From contig VLTN01000005.1 in assembly GCA_008330645.1 (NCBI GenBank), forward strand, positions 1-64,000: a DNA stretch of 64,000 bases, given 5' to 3'. Position numbers and translations under genes: made by a program. Numbering within the stretch: position 1 is the first letter of the stretch; each line of letters starts with the position of its first letter. Positions 19,720-31,700 of this stretch are shown here, piece after piece. A model generated the notes under the pieces. That model worked only from the letters and a program-made list of their open reading frames with translations, was not told the DNA's origin and made no database searches. The stretch comes from Cafeteria roenbergensis (taxonomy: Eukaryota; Sar; Bigyra; Bicosoecida; Cafeteriaceae).

Positions 19720-21026
19720 TGCTGCTTGCCCTGTCCTCTTGGGCCAAGCCGGTGGCGTCGCGGTGTGGTGAGCGCCGAGTGCGCGGCACGTGTTCCTTGC
19801 TCTGCCCCTGCGCCGGGGATACAGCGCCTGCCTCTCTCGCCGCCCGCGGCTCCGCTGCGAGACCGGCTTCCTGGCCCGGCTTCAAAGAGCGCCACCGCCT
19901 CCAAGGGCGCCCTTCGATCCGCACCACGACGTGCTTGAGGAGAAATCGAAGCGGCCGGAGCCGAGAATGGTGTGGCAGGGGGCTGTATGGAAAATTAGTT
20001 CAACGAGGCTGAAGCTCTCACACGCCCAGCGCGAGCGCTGCGCAAGCTTGGGAGCGACAACCAAAGTCGTTGGGTAGCCATCCTTCGTGCAACAATCCTG
20101 GCAGACAGCCGCAGTCCTGAACTTGAGCAAGCGCCTGATCGCATTTGATACAGCGACCAAATTCGGGACGGCGATTTCCAGAGTGGCCCTGGTCACGCAA
20201 CGTCTCGACATCCAGAACTGTCCCCATGCTCGTTGCGGGATTGGCTGGGGCGAGAAAGGCGGCTCGGCTTGTTCTTAACAAAAGCTGCAGCCGCTACATT
20301 GCTGCTCGAGGGAAACAATAGCAGGGACGCTTCCTTCGCAACGTCCTCCAGATGCAACGCTTGAACTGCACTTTGGAACCGAAGCATCGCCCAAAGGCAA
20401 TGGTAGCGGCTTTGGTTTCGCCGAACTTGCTGCATCGGTACCTGCGTCTTGGCAGGAGAGACCTCAGGCCGGCCGGGGCCCTTCAGCCGCTGCTACAGGC
20501 TCGTGATGTCCCCCCCCCATCCCTTACGACCCTACCCACCAGTCTCCGGGGACCAGGGGCGCTGAGCTGCATCAGCCAGCTCTCTTCTGGCAAGAAGCTC
20601 GCACACTGTGGCGGCAAGAAAGCCAGCGGTCCGGTTTCGACCGGATCGGGGGACGCCGCGCGCATCATGGCGACAAGTTCCCGACGGCGTCCTTCCCAGC
20701 CCCTGCCCCGTCGGACGGCCCGGTCACTGCTAAAGCAACGCCCCGCGCAGGGCCTACTGACTCCCGGGGCTGTTTAGGGCAACGCGCTGCTTGTGGATAT
20801 CGCGGTCCTGCGCCCGGCTCGAAGCCGCCCGGGCCTTCGCGCTCGTTCTGCGGATGGGCACGCGCAGCAACCTCGCTCTAAGCCGGCCGAGAGCCTTGGC
20901 GGGCGGTTCCGCCCCGCGGCCGGCGGCGAGTGGTGGCGAACTGTGACATTAGACTTGGCCTCTGCCACGCGGCCATTGTGTTCCGCCACGGCCGCCCGCA
21001 CACCTTCGCTCCGTGCCGCAAGAGAC
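19720..21026. other. Large intergenic gap between ALIX and PRDX5 with an AT-richer island
   Basis: At 1.3 kb this is the longest gene-free stretch. Roughly 19950-20450 is visibly less GC-rich than its surroundings, with runs such as ggaaaattagttcaac and ttcttaacaaaagc. Several small open frames cross it on both strands, none with a recognisable motif or good coding character. No tRNA or transposon signature was found. Both flanking genes start from it, so it holds two promoters; an unannotated non-coding RNA is possible. Confidence 0.6.
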
Positions 21027-22121
21027 ATGTTCGCTCGCGCCGCTGCCCCTGCCGCCCGCGCCGTCGGCCGCCGCTTCATCTCGGTGGGCGACGCCGTGCC
21101 CGTGGCCAGCGCCACCCAGGGCCTCTTCGTCGTGCGCGTGAGTTGTTCGCTAGCTGCGCTGCCGGAGCCTGCGCAGCGCCCCCGCCCAGGGCTGCCCCAG
21201 CACGGGGCCTGAAGAGGAGAGAGGCCGCCCAGCCGTGCACCCCTGCGGCAGCCGCACTGGTGCCGCGCTTGTAGTCTGTCTGGAGGAGAGGGGGGAGGGG
21301 GGGGAGATGACGCTCGCGCCACGTACTCTTGTTTGTTCGCCGTGCTGGAGCCGACTTTGCGCTTGCCGGCCCGCGCCCTGCTCGGCCCGCAGGACGGCGC
21401 CGCCTCCGAGACCACCGCGGAGGAGCTCTTCAAGGGCCGCAACGTCGTTGTGTTCGGCCTCCCGGGTGAGGCTGCGGGCCTGTCCAGCTGCGGACGTGGC
21501 GCGGTCGCTGTGCGGATTGGCTCCGTCACGCGCTGACGGCCCGCATCGTGCTCCCGCTCCCTTTCAACAACCCGCAGGTGCCTTCACCCCTGTGTGCAGC
21601 GCGTCCCACCTTCCCGGTGAGCTTCCGGCATGGCCGGGCCGCGACGTTGCGGGGTCGCGCTGCAGTTGTCGATCCGCAGCGCCTGGCCACAGCCATCAGT
21701 GACGCGCTGGGCCCCTTGCCCCGCCCTGCCCGCCAAGGAGCACCCTCGCCCGCCTTGCCCGACCCCCGACGCGAGCTTTGTCCGTGCCGCAGGCTACATC
21801 GCGGACCGCGAAAAGTTCGCTGCCCACGGCATCGACGACGTGCTGTGCATCACCCCCAACGACAAGTTCGTTGCCACTGCCTGGGCCAAGGACCAGGGTG
21901 CGGGTGACAAGGTGGGCGTCGTCGCTGACGGCAACCTCGTCCTGACCAAGGCCCTCGACCAGGCCTTCGACATGAAGGACGTTGGCTTTGGCGAGCGCTC
22001 CAACCGCTACGCCATGGTGATCCGCGACGGCAAGGTGGACCAGATCTTCGCCGAGCCCAACCCCGGCACCTTTGAGGTCTCCGACTCCGCGTCGGTCCTC
22101 AGCGCCATCGAGCGCAAGTGA
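21027..22121 (+). CDS. PRDX5: Mitochondrial atypical 2-Cys peroxiredoxin (Prx5/type II)
   Basis: Four exons: 21027-21137, 21393-21465, 21578-21616 and 21793-22121. All introns are GT-AG (GTGAGT/GTGAGG/GTGAGC donors, CGCAG acceptors) and phases agree; 183 residues. The N-terminus MFARAAAPAARAVGRRFISV is a typical Arg-rich mitochondrial presequence. Exon 3 is only 39 bases but carries the active site: P-x3-T-x2-C (PGAFTPVC) with peroxidatic Cys68. A second Cys in DDVLCITPND and the ATAWAKDQGA segment are typical of the Prx5 subfamily. It reduces H2O2, alkyl hydroperoxides and peroxynitrite using thioredoxin or glutaredoxin. The very short exon 3 would be missed by naive gene finding. It converges with PGS1 157 bases downstream. 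Confidence 0.96.
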
Positions 22122-22278
22122 GCGCTTCTGCCAAGGCGGGCAGGCGGGCTTTGTGTGACGCTCGGCGCGGCTTGGGACACTGCAGTTCCCTTGCCGCGCA
22201 CCCGCAAACTCGCGAACCCGCCTCATTTGCTCGCACCACGACGCCCTCCTGCACGCAGCGCGCCGCTCGATCCCCGCG

Positions 22279-23862
22279 TCACATCCACTGCCGCACCAGC
22301 ACCGCCCCCGCGCGCACCCACTGCCCCGTGTCGTACTGGCTCAGCGTGCTCGGCAGTCGGCCAGGCTGCTCCAGCTCCCGCAAGCCCACCGGCACCGCTG
22401 CCTCGCCCGCGAAGAGGGCGTCTCGCTCCGCCAGCAGGCTGGTGCCCGTGGCCGACTCGGCCGCGACGGGGCCCACCCACGTCTGCAGCTCAACGTCCAC
22501 GTCGAAGGACCGACAGCCGAAGTTGGAGCTGCCCCCTGCGGTCAGGACCTCGCCGCCACGCTCCACCCACAGCCCCTTGCCGTGGAATGTGCGCCTGGCC
22601 GGGCCGTCCGCGTCGGGGGGCGGCCGCGTCCCGATGCCGGCTGCGCCGCGCGGTTCCGCCCAGTGGTGGTCCAGCGGGTGCGTCCACTCGACGAGGGACA
22701 CTCTGCCCGGCACGCTGGCCGCCGGCTCGTCGTCGGAAGGCGCGTAAAGAACGCCCATCGCGCTCAGCCGCCGCGCCACGGCCCGCAGCAGGAGCGAGTA
22801 GGCGAGGGGCAGCGCGGCTGGGATGCTCCGCGCTCCAAGGAACCCGTTTGCGGCCGGCGAGGCGGTGAGGACGCGGATGGCGGCCCCGCGGCGCGCTGCG
22901 GCGGCCAGCAGGCCCACCATGTGGTCGGGCATGTTGCAGTACCCGGTGGCAACGTCGACGCGCCACCCCTCCCCGGCCGCCGCGAGCACTGCCTCCAGAC
23001 GCGCCTGGTCGTCGCGCAGCCCGAGCATGCCGCACTGCCACGCCAGCGACACAGGAACGGCGCCTTCGGACTGGGGGGCGGCCTCGCCGCAGGCTGCCTC
23101 CAGCGCCGCGGCCAGCCCCGTCTGCAGGCGCCGCCCTTCCTCCCCTGGGGTCAGCTGCTCCACCGCGGCGGGCTCGTGCGTCACGGTCGCGCCCGCCTCG
23201 CGCGTGTGAGCCGCAGGCGACGCCGCAAGCAGCCGGGCGGCCGCGTGGTAGACCCCCGCAAGCGGCGGGCTGTCCGTCACCAGGTAGCGATCTTGCCTGC
23301 CGGTGAAGTAGTCTGTGGACAAGTTGGCGCCGGCCACGCACGCCCACCCGTCCGCAGCGTAGGCCTTGATGTGCTGCGTGCCCGCCGACTCCCGCAGCCG
23401 GCCGCTCCCCATGCGGTTGCGCGGCCACCTCCCCGCAGCGGGGTGTTCGAGGAGGGCCAGGCACGCGCTGCGGGTCGGCGGCGAGGCTGCGAGCGTGCTC
23501 CACACAAAGTCCGCGGGAGCCGCCCCTGGCCAAGCCCGCCGCCCTCGCGTGGCGTCCATCGCAACGAGCACGTCCGCCTCGCAGCTCGACACCGCCCGCA
23601 TGAGCTGCTGTTCCAGCGGGCCGTCACCGACGTACAGCGAGACGAGGCTCACGCGGTCGCGAGCCGCGGCCACCCGCTCCACGAGGGTCGAGAAAAAGTC
23701 GGCAGGCGTCGTGAGCGCGGACACCGACCCATCCGGAACGCGCACGACCTGCTGGTTGGCGCCGTGGGCGGCCGCGGCCAAGGACGACGACGCGCGCCCC
23801 GTCGCCGGAGCTCCCCTGCAAGCCGAGCCCAGTCGCCTCGCTCCCGCCAGCGCCGCGCGCAT
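22279..23862 (-). CDS. PGS1: CDP-diacylglycerol-glycerol-3-phosphate 3-phosphatidyltransferase, mitochondrial
   Basis: Intronless, 527 residues from ATG 23862. It belongs to the phospholipase D superfamily of eukaryotic PGP synthases. The first HKD motif is intact (H164-I-K166 then D171, in TQHIKAYAADGWACVAGANL). The family signature DYFTGRQDRY follows. The second half-site HGKGLWVE lacks the final Asp, as in other PGS1 proteins, and is followed by GSSNFGCRSFDVDVE. SPAANGFLGAR and IPAALPLAYSLL match the human central region. The enzyme makes phosphatidylglycerophosphate from CDP-DAG, the committed step to phosphatidylglycerol and cardiolipin in the mitochondrial inner membrane. The first 35 residues are Ala/Arg-rich without acids, consistent with a presequence. 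Confidence 0.95.
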   Translation of the reverse strand: MRAALAGARRLGSACRGAPATGRASSSLAAAAHGANQQVVRVPDGSVSALTTPADFFSTLVERVAAARDRVSLVSLYVGDGPLEQQLMRAVSSCEADVLVAMDATRGRRAWPGAAPADFVWSTLAASPPTRSACLALLEHPAAGRWPRNRMGSGRLRESAGTQHIKAYAADGWACVAGANLSTDYFTGRQDRYLVTDSPPLAGVYHAAARLLAASPAAHTREAGATVTHEPAAVEQLTPGEEGRRLQTGLAAALEAACGEAAPQSEGAVPVSLAWQCGMLGLRDDQARLEAVLAAAGEGWRVDVATGYCNMPDHMVGLLAAAARRGAAIRVLTASPAANGFLGARSIPAALPLAYSLLLRAVARRLSAMGVLYAPSDDEPAASVPGRVSLVEWTHPLDHHWAEPRGAAGIGTRPPPDADGPARRTFHGKGLWVERGGEVLTAGGSSNFGCRSFDVDVELQTWVGPVAAESATGTSLLAERDALFAGEAAVPVGLRELEQPGRLPSTLSQYDTGQWVRAGAVLVRQWM

Positions 23863-24275
23863 CTCTGACGGGACCGGCTGCTACCGGTGGGTCCTGGCTC
23901 GCGCGCGCTGACCCAGTCCGCGCTCAGCGCGATGCCTGCCAAGGTGCGCGCCTGCCGCTGCGAATGGCGCATTTCCCGCGCGGAGCTCGGCCGCATAGTC
24001 GATTGCGAATCTGGGCTGAGGCTCCCGCGGAGTCGCCCCGGGAAGCGCTCTGCCGGCGACCTTGCTCGACGGGCACTTGCGGGCCGCGGCTCGCCGCCTC
24101 CAGGGCCGCGTCTGGCTGGGCCTGCGCGCCTTCGCTCGTCGCGACACCGCACACAGAGCCGCAGGCTACGGGCCCAGCCCCGGAGTCGCGCGCGGATCCC
24201 CGTGCTCTCCGAGCAGCCGGGGTCAAAGCAAGCCTGGCTTTTGCTGCAGCGGCTGGCCCGCCGCGACGCCAAACG
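23863..24275. promoter_or_regulatory. Divergent promoter between PGS1 and an unknown mitochondrial-type protein
   Basis: 413 bases between opposing ATG codons. GC-rich, no TATA box, no other gene seen. The plus frame is open throughout this stretch but without an ATG that would clearly precede 24276. Shared regulation of two mitochondrial proteins is inferred from layout. Confidence 0.4.
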
Positions 24276-25541
24276 ATGCGAGGCGCTCTTGTTGCTGCGA
24301 GGGTCGCAAGCACGCGGGCCGTTCGTGTGGGTGAGCTCCCTCTGCGCGTGCGGGGAGCGGCCCAGCTGAACACGGCCGCCATGCAGGTGGCTGCCGAGGG
24401 CCGCGCCAGGACCAAGGACGAGGATCCCTACACCGTGCTCACGACGCCCGCCGACGAGTGCCTTCGCCAAGGGTCCAGCGCTGCGTCGGGGCTGGCGTGG
24501 AGGCTGCTGCAGGCCCCGACGGCCGCAGCCAGGTGGAAGCGCCTCGACGTTCGCGCTGTGCGCTCGCTCCGCTTTCCCGGTGTCTTCTTCGTGGACGTGG
24601 ACGAGGCGACCGCGGCGGAGCTGGGAGCGCGCGCAGACGCCCCGCTGGTCCCGTCGCTGGCGTCTCCGCCTTCGCTGCTGGGGCCCGCCCCAGGGATGGT
24701 CCGCTTGTGGACCTATCGCCTGTTCCTCAACACCTGGGCAGGAAAGCGCCGTCAGCTCCTCCTCCACCCCTGCTTCCACCGCTGGTGGTTCTCGTCGGAG
24801 CTGGAGGCCGCCTTCGCCCGAGACTACCGCCTCTTCCGCGACTGCGTGGACGTCAACGCGGCTCTCGGCGTGCCGCGGCCCAAGACCAGGCCTTGCCTCG
24901 CGGCGGTGAGGGTCGGCCGGGAGCAGTCCCCCTTCTCAGGCGTGTCTGCTGCGCCGAACAGCAGCGTCAAGCGGTGGCGGTACCGCGAGACCTGGGGCCA
25001 GCACCGCGCCTCGGGCTCCTACGTGACGCGGTGGCCCGGGGAGGCCAGGCGCCCGATTCCCTCGGGCGTCGTCGCAGCCGGCCTTCGTGAAAAGTCCTTC
25101 CGCAAGGCAGTCATCCAGGGGAACATCCCCACCATGCGAGACCGCGTAGGCCGTGATGGGACCGAAATGAGGGCCGCGAAACCACCGTACTGCAACTTCG
25201 ACATCGGCCTCCGCCTTCCCGGCGAGAGCATGGACGACTTCACCGCGTGGCTGGCCGCCCTGGCCGAGGACGGCAGGGGCACCCCCGTCGGGCAGCCCGA
25301 TAGCGACCTGCCTGACGACGCGGCGGGCTGGTCCGCGTTCCGCGCTGACGTCCTTGACGAGCTCCGCACGCAAGCGCACGCCGCTCTCGAGGCGCAGACG
25401 CTGCTTGACAGGGCCTGGGAAGACTCCGGCATGCAGCACCCGGCCCTGGGCGCGTCGCGCGACTCGGAGCTGGAGTTGCTGAGCGTGCCACTGCGAAGCC
25501 CACTTGTGGTCACCGTCATTGACGACGACGCCGGATCGTGA
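24276..25541 (+). CDS. Unrecognised protein, probably mitochondrial, head to head with PGS1
   Basis: Intronless, 421 residues from ATG 24276 (MRGALVAARVASTRAVRV). The first 30 residues have seven Arg and a single acid, a good presequence. The rest looks like a genuine globular protein with many Trp, Tyr and Phe: RLWTYRLFLNTWAGKRRQ, HPCFHRWWFSSELEAAFARD, KRWRYRETWGQHRASGSY, and a later Phe/Leu-rich helix (ESMDDFTAWLAALAED). No catalytic signature was recognised. The mid-region basic-aromatic character would suit an RNA-binding or mitoribosomal protein, but that is speculation. It converges with the BIRC6-like gene. Confidence 0.72.
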   Translation: MRGALVAARVASTRAVRVGELPLRVRGAAQLNTAAMQVAAEGRARTKDEDPYTVLTTPADECLRQGSSAASGLAWRLLQAPTAAARWKRLDVRAVRSLRFPGVFFVDVDEATAAELGARADAPLVPSLASPPSLLGPAPGMVRLWTYRLFLNTWAGKRRQLLLHPCFHRWWFSSELEAAFARDYRLFRDCVDVNAALGVPRPKTRPCLAAVRVGREQSPFSGVSAAPNSSVKRWRYRETWGQHRASGSYVTRWPGEARRPIPSGVVAAGLREKSFRKAVIQGNIPTMRDRVGRDGTEMRAAKPPYCNFDIGLRLPGESMDDFTAWLAALAEDGRGTPVGQPDSDLPDDAAGWSAFRADVLDELRTQAHAALEAQTLLDRAWEDSGMQHPALGASRDSELELLSVPLRSPLVVTVIDDDAGS

Positions 25542-25794
25542 CGCCCGCTCCCCCGCGGCACAAAGGCGTTCGTTCGGGACGAGGTCGTGGGGCGCGGCAC
25601 TCGAGTGTGCCAGGGGCGACCTTGCGTGTTTGTGGACGTGCGTGCGAGGCGGCCGGCGACAAATGTGGCTGCGTGACGTTGTTCGCGCCTGAGAGCATGT
25701 CTGGTCAATCGCAGCGCCATCACGCAGTGAAGTTGTGACAAGCCCGCCACCCCTCGCAGCCCTGGGCCTTTCTCGGACGCAGCAGCTGCTGCTG

Positions 25795-28700
25795 TCACTC
25801 GGAGGGGGAGCCGGGCGAGGCTGCAGCGGGAGCAGCAGCGGCGGCGGCAGGTGCAGGAGCAGCTGCAGCGGCGGCAGGAGCAGCAGCGGCGGCGGCAGGA
25901 GCAGGAGCAGCGGCAGCGGCAGCGGAAGGGGTCCCAGCCGCCGCCGAGCCACCAGCGGTTGCTGCTGGTGCCGGCGCGGGTGCTGCTGCTCCAGCCGAGT
26001 CAGCCGCCGCTTTGTCTGGGGTGGGCGCAAACAAATCAGCCGGTGTGTCCAGCACCTCGGGGTGCAGCGAGGCGAACTCGTCCACGTCGCCAACCTCGGT
26101 GAAGAGCATGTTGGCTGCAGCCTCCGTGGAGTCCGACTTGCGAACCACGTAGAGCAGCACGCCGTGGTGCACGCCTGGCATGATCGCGGAGAGGTGCTGG
26201 ACTGCGGTGAGCTCCTCGTCGGTCGCGATCGGGGCGGGGGGGGCGTCGGCGGCCGCGGCAGCCGCGCCGCCGGCAGCACTGTCCTCGTCCTCCTCGTCAT
26301 CGCACGGGCTCGGACCCAGCTTGTCCAGCTCCTCCTTCAGCGCAGAAATGGCGGTTGCGAGCTCCTGTGGGTGGCGCTTGTTCTCGCTATCCGCGCCCTC
26401 GGCCTGCCAGCGCGCAAGCGTGCGCAGGATGTAGCGCCGCTTGAGGCGGAAGTGCTCGCGGACCTCCTTCTCGAACCCGGTGGGCGGGTGCTTGAGCATG
26501 TCCACCATGGCGTGCCGCACAGTGCCGCGGCGGATGATCTCGTAGCCCCCGTTCTCCGCGTAGCGGGCGTTGTGGTCTCCCTTTGGAGTGCCGATCTCCT
26601 CCTCGTAGCCGGGCTCGTTGGCCCAGGGGAACTTGACGAGGATGAGGGCCTGGATGCTGACCAGCACCTGCCAAAGGGTCGACGTCTTGGCGTTCCACTC
26701 CTCCGAGGCGCCGCCGCCTCGCCACGTGCCGAGCAGCGAGAGGCACACCTTGCCATTGGCGTAGAGGTTGGGATTGAAGCGGAACCTGCCGCCGCCGGTG
26801 TTGACGATGTTGCAGTGAGGCGCGGTGCTGGGGTAGGTGGCGCCCGTGTAGATGTCAAAGACGTAAACGCCGCTGTCGTAGGGGGTGTCGTCGGGGCCGA
26901 AGATGACCGCCTTCATCATGTACGGGCGGCGGGAGTCGTAGCGCAGGAGGATGGAGGACTCCCAGCCGATGGGCAGGGACTGCGCCATCTGCTTGAGGTC
27001 CTTCTTCACGCGGGTGATGACCTTGCGCGAGATGCGGGACTCTTCCGAGAGCATCGAGGAGCCGTACTTGTGCACGCTGTACTTGCCGTCGGAGCCGGAA
27101 AAGTCGGCCTTGCCCTGCCGCCCCGCCGACATCACCGCCAGGTATTGCGCCTTGCTGTCGCCACCCGCTGAGGAGGCAGCCGCCGCGGAGGCCGCTGCCG
27201 CGGCGCCTGCAGATGCGGGCGCCTTGGAGGCCGCTGGCGCCGCGGCCTTGGATGCGTTGGCCGCCTTCCACGCTGCAAACGCCTCCACGCCAGACTGGAC
27301 GGTGTCGGCAGTCGCGAGGAGGGTGCTCATGGCCGCTGCATCGGCACTCTGGCTGCCCTCGTCCTCCGCGGCGCTGGTAGCGGCGACGGCTGCGTGGGCC
27401 ATTTCCCGCTCCATGTCGAAAAAGGCCGTCGCCATGGCGCGCTGCTCAGCCACGAGCGACGCCACGCTGGTGCCGCCCTCCTCCGAGAGAAGCAGAGGCG
27501 CGGTCCGGGCGTCGGTGCTGAGGCCCCGCAGCACGCGGTAGACCGTCCTGTACAGCTCAATCTGGCCAACCACCTCGGCCTCGGAAGGCCGCAGGTGTCC
27601 GCGAAGCACGGGAATGAGAGGGGACCCCTCGATCTCAGCCACAACAGGAGGCGGAAGCCCTGACCCCGCCGGGCCGTGCTCGCGCATCGAAGCCAGGCGG
27701 GCCCCAGGCGACGCAGCCGCCGCGTCGCCGGCCCCCCTCGGTTGCACACTCACGCACTCAGCCAGGAGGTTGAGCACCCGCCTCGTGGTGCTGGTGCGCA
27801 CCTGTGTGCGGGCCTTTGCGCGCTTTGCTAGCGCAGCCGACTCTTGTGGGTTGGACTGCTCACCATCGTAGCCGTAGCCCGTGCCGCGCGCCCAGTGGCC
27901 GTCCTGAGCCCGCGACTTGGACTCCTCAAGCAAGAGCTGGCGCCGCACGCGCTGGCGCTCGCGTAGGACCGCTTCCTCGGGCTCCTGGTGCGCATCCAGC
28001 CATGCGTCGCCGGCCGCCGGGCTGGTGGAGGTGCAGCGGCCGAGCTCAAGCAGCAGCCTTCCGAGGACCCCAGACTGCGCCAGCATCAGGCCAAGCTCGT
28101 TGGCAGCGTCGGCCCCTCGCTTGGCGGTGGCCTCCACCATGGCCTCCAGCGGGGTGAGGAGGGCCAGCACGGGGTCCTCAAGCACAGCGGCGGGCACATC
28201 GGGCAGCTTGGCGGCACTCGTCGGGGTGCCGCTGAGCAGGGCGTCAAGGAGGAGCCCCATGCAGCTCGAGTCCGCCACGACGAAGCTGGACGACCCGGGC
28301 ACGCTCAGCACCGCGGCAAGCCCAGAGAAAAAGCGCGCCCACTGCACCGGCCGGACGCTAGCAGCGTCCGTCGCGGCTGCAAAGGCGATATCGCTCTCGT
28401 CGTCCTCCTTGGCCAGTGGCTCCGTGGCGGAGGGCAGCTCAAGCCGGGCGCGGGCCACGGCGGCGAGCTTCGCCAGCTCGCCGGTGCTCGCGAGGTAGCG
28501 GAACACAGGCGCGGCCGACGTTGCGGCCACAGGCGGCGGCGGCGGCGCGCCATCCGCAGGCACAGTGGCTGGGCTGCGGGCCGTGCCACTGGCCACGTCG
28601 GGCCAGTCGACGGAATACGACAGGTTGACGATGTCGGACGCTGCCCCACCGAGGGCACGCTCTTCGTTGGTGACGGCAAGCGACTCGGGCCCGGCAAGTG

Positions 28701-31700
28701 CCGGAATGCCCGCAGCGTCGAGGGCACGCGCCAGGCGAGCGTGCAGCAAATCCGCGGCGCCAGTGGTAGCGGCGAGGCCCTCCGCAGCAGCGAGCTGGCG
28801 GAGCGGCGTGGATGGCCGCAGCTCTGAGCCGTCCCCTGCCTTCCACACGAACCTGGGCCCTGCGGCCCCGATCTCAGCCTGAACGTCGCGGACAGTCGCC
28901 GACGCAGGAAGCGGCAAACAAGGCACAGCGCGCAACAGCGATGCGCACGACCCAAGTCCAGCGGAACTCGACGGCGCGCTGTTGGAAGCGGCATCATCCG
29001 CTGCGAGCTCGCCAAAGAGGGCGGCGCCGATGCGGTCGGCGCCTCGGTCGCTGTCTGAGGACTCGGCAAACGCGGAGTCCAACGTCACGTGGCACTCGAT
29101 GGCCACCACCACAACGGGGCGCAGTTCCCCCATCGACGCGTCCTCATCGGGGGCGGCTTCGGGGCTCGAGCCCTTTGGCGGCATGCTCCTGGTGTACCGT
29201 GGGTTGGTCACAACCGTGGCCCAGTCATCTTTGTCGCTAGCGCGGGCTTGGATCGTGCCGGCGTCCATGTCCACGCGCATCTGCAGCGAATGGCCTGCCT
29301 TGATGCGGTCAGGGCCGCCCGCTTGCGAGCGGCAGCTACTGCCACCGCGGTACACCGAGAAACGATCCGAGAACAAGACGGCGTCCTTGAGGGAAGTGAG
29401 ACTGCTTTTGCCCGTCTGGTTCAGAGGCAGGCGAGCCAAACCAAAGGCAACCCCGTGCGACATCTTGCCCACGGAGAACTTGAGCACGAAGCTGCCAGCC
29501 TTGGGCACCACGAAGCTCAGAGGCACAGCCGTCCACTGACTGGCAGTGTGAGAAAGAGCGCGGCCCTCGCCCTCAAGCGTGCAGTGCGAAGGGCTGGTGC
29601 CCAGCTCCGGCTCGAACGTGGCCGACGCAACGGCTGCGGCAAAGCTGCGAGCGGCCGAGTCAGCAACAGAGAGCTGCTCGCCTCGAGGCACGTCCGGGCC
29701 GAACTCGATGGCATGCGCCACGACGGGCTTGGACAGCATCGCGTCAGCCCCGTCTGGGTGGCGGACGTTGGCTAGCAGCGTCTCCGTGTAGGTCGCCGCG
29801 TCAGCAAGCACCTGCTGGATGAAGGGCGGCATCACGCCGCCGGGCGCAAGCTGCTCGACAAGCGCAGTGGCCACCAGGCGCTGGTTTCGAGGGCTGGCGT
29901 TGACCAGCCTGCGCAAAAGGCTCAGCGCTGCAGCCTGGACCTGAGCTGGCGGCGCGGGCGGCACCGCGAAGCCAGCAGCGGAGGCAGCAGGACCACCCCC
30001 CGCGCCAGATGCGGCCCCCGCGGCGGGAGGCGGCTGCTCCCGGGCCCCGTCCGACGACAGGCCAGACAAGACAGCCGGAACGATGATGGGGCCGACGGCC
30101 TCCTTGAAGGCCGAGTTGAAGCATACGTCCTCGATACAGGCAAAGCAAGCGGAGAGCAGCTCGGGGTGGCGGCGAGGGCCTCCGCGAACGGACACGAGGA
30201 GCCTGCATGCGGACACGACGGCCGCGTCCACCGCTGCTGCCACACTTGCCTCGGCAACCACCTTGGCGCTTGAAGCCGCCACGATGCCCAGCACGCGAAG
30301 CGCCGCGACCACCTTGTGCTTAGGGGCCGCGAGCAGATCCGCCTTTCCCCCTGTCGCCAGGGCGGAGAGAACCGGGCGAAGCACCGCTGCCGCCTTGGAT
30401 GCGATGTCCGGGCAGCGCAGCAGCGTACAAAGAAGCGATGTGGCCCCAGACTCGAAGCCCTCGGCTGAGACCGCGAGCTCTGGCCCGACAAGGCAGGCGC
30501 CGAGGCTGGTTGCCAGGGACAGGGCGTCAGCGGCGGCTCCAGCAGCCACGTCACGGACAGCGAGCGTGCCCCCCGCGGTGAGGGTCTCCACGGTCATGGC
30601 CGCGGCTCGGAGGTACGGGCCTGCCAGGATTGTGTCCGGGCTGTCGGCTGCGTGCCGCGCCATGCCGAGCAGCTGGCGAAGCGGCGCGATGGAGCCCGAC
30701 TTGGCCGCCGAGAGGCACAGGCTCACGGCCAGTGTCGCCGCTGCGGCCGAGGGCTCCGCGCTCGGACTGAAGATCGCCCCCGTCGCGTCCCCGGCCGCCT
30801 GCTTGGACGCCGCGGCCAAAAGCGCCACAACGCCACGGACGGTCTTGCCGTGGTCCGGGTCCGCCACGTGCGAGATGAGCGCGCGGCACAGGGGCACCGC
30901 AAGCGACCTCCCAACCAAGGCCTCGGTTGCGCTCGGGAAGGAGCGGCATGCGGACAGGAGCAAGGAGAGCCCCACAGCAAACGGCTCGCTGGCAGCACGG
31001 GTCGATGCCCGAACGCACCACTGGCCAGCCGTCTCAGCGAACGAAATGACGCTCAGAGCCAGCTGCAGGAGGACGGGGTTGGAGAACTCGCGCTTGACTG
31101 CCTCGTCGAGAGCGCTGTGCGAGGAGGCTCCCCCCACCGCCACCTTGGAGAGTGCCTCTGCGGCGGCAGCCGCTGCCCCGGCAAGAGCGCCCAGCCTGAC
31201 GCTCAGCCGCACCACGCGGGCGGGCGGTGCGTGACCTCCAGGAGAAGCCACCTTGACGACCAGCCCGCGCGGCAATTTGGAGGCCTCGGCGGGCCAGATC
31301 CGGTCCTTGCCCGCGTGGGTCGCACCCATCTCAGTTGTCACGGTTGGGACAACCGACAAGCTCCCGGGCGCCGAGCCAACCTCAACCGTCACCGGCGACA
31401 CGCCATGGTGCTTGTGCAGAAGCGAGGCCGACTGCTGCAAGGCCACGTCGGCGCCCCGGCGGCACAATGACATGGGAATGACAAGCTCCGAAACGGCAAT
31501 GGGGCGCTCGAACCGGAGGGTGAAGGAGAACTCGCGCGCCCCTGGCGGCAGCTGCAGCTTCGCCGGCGCCGCCTTGACGAACGACGGCTGCTGCGGCATG
31601 CCCGATGCAGCCTTGGATACCTGGGACGCCGCGAGGCATTGACCCGAGGCAAGCCACAGGGCAGCGCCAGGCTCAGTTGGCTCGTCGGCGACCCATCGGG

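Noticed and set aside
20018-20281. Minus-strand Cys-containing frame of 87 codons
   Set aside because: Cys spacing does not fit a zinc finger or CX9C pattern, and no family resemblance was seen.
20352-20777. Plus-strand frame of 141 codons in the ALIX-PRDX5 gap
   Set aside because: No motif, basic low-complexity composition, no splice or promoter support.
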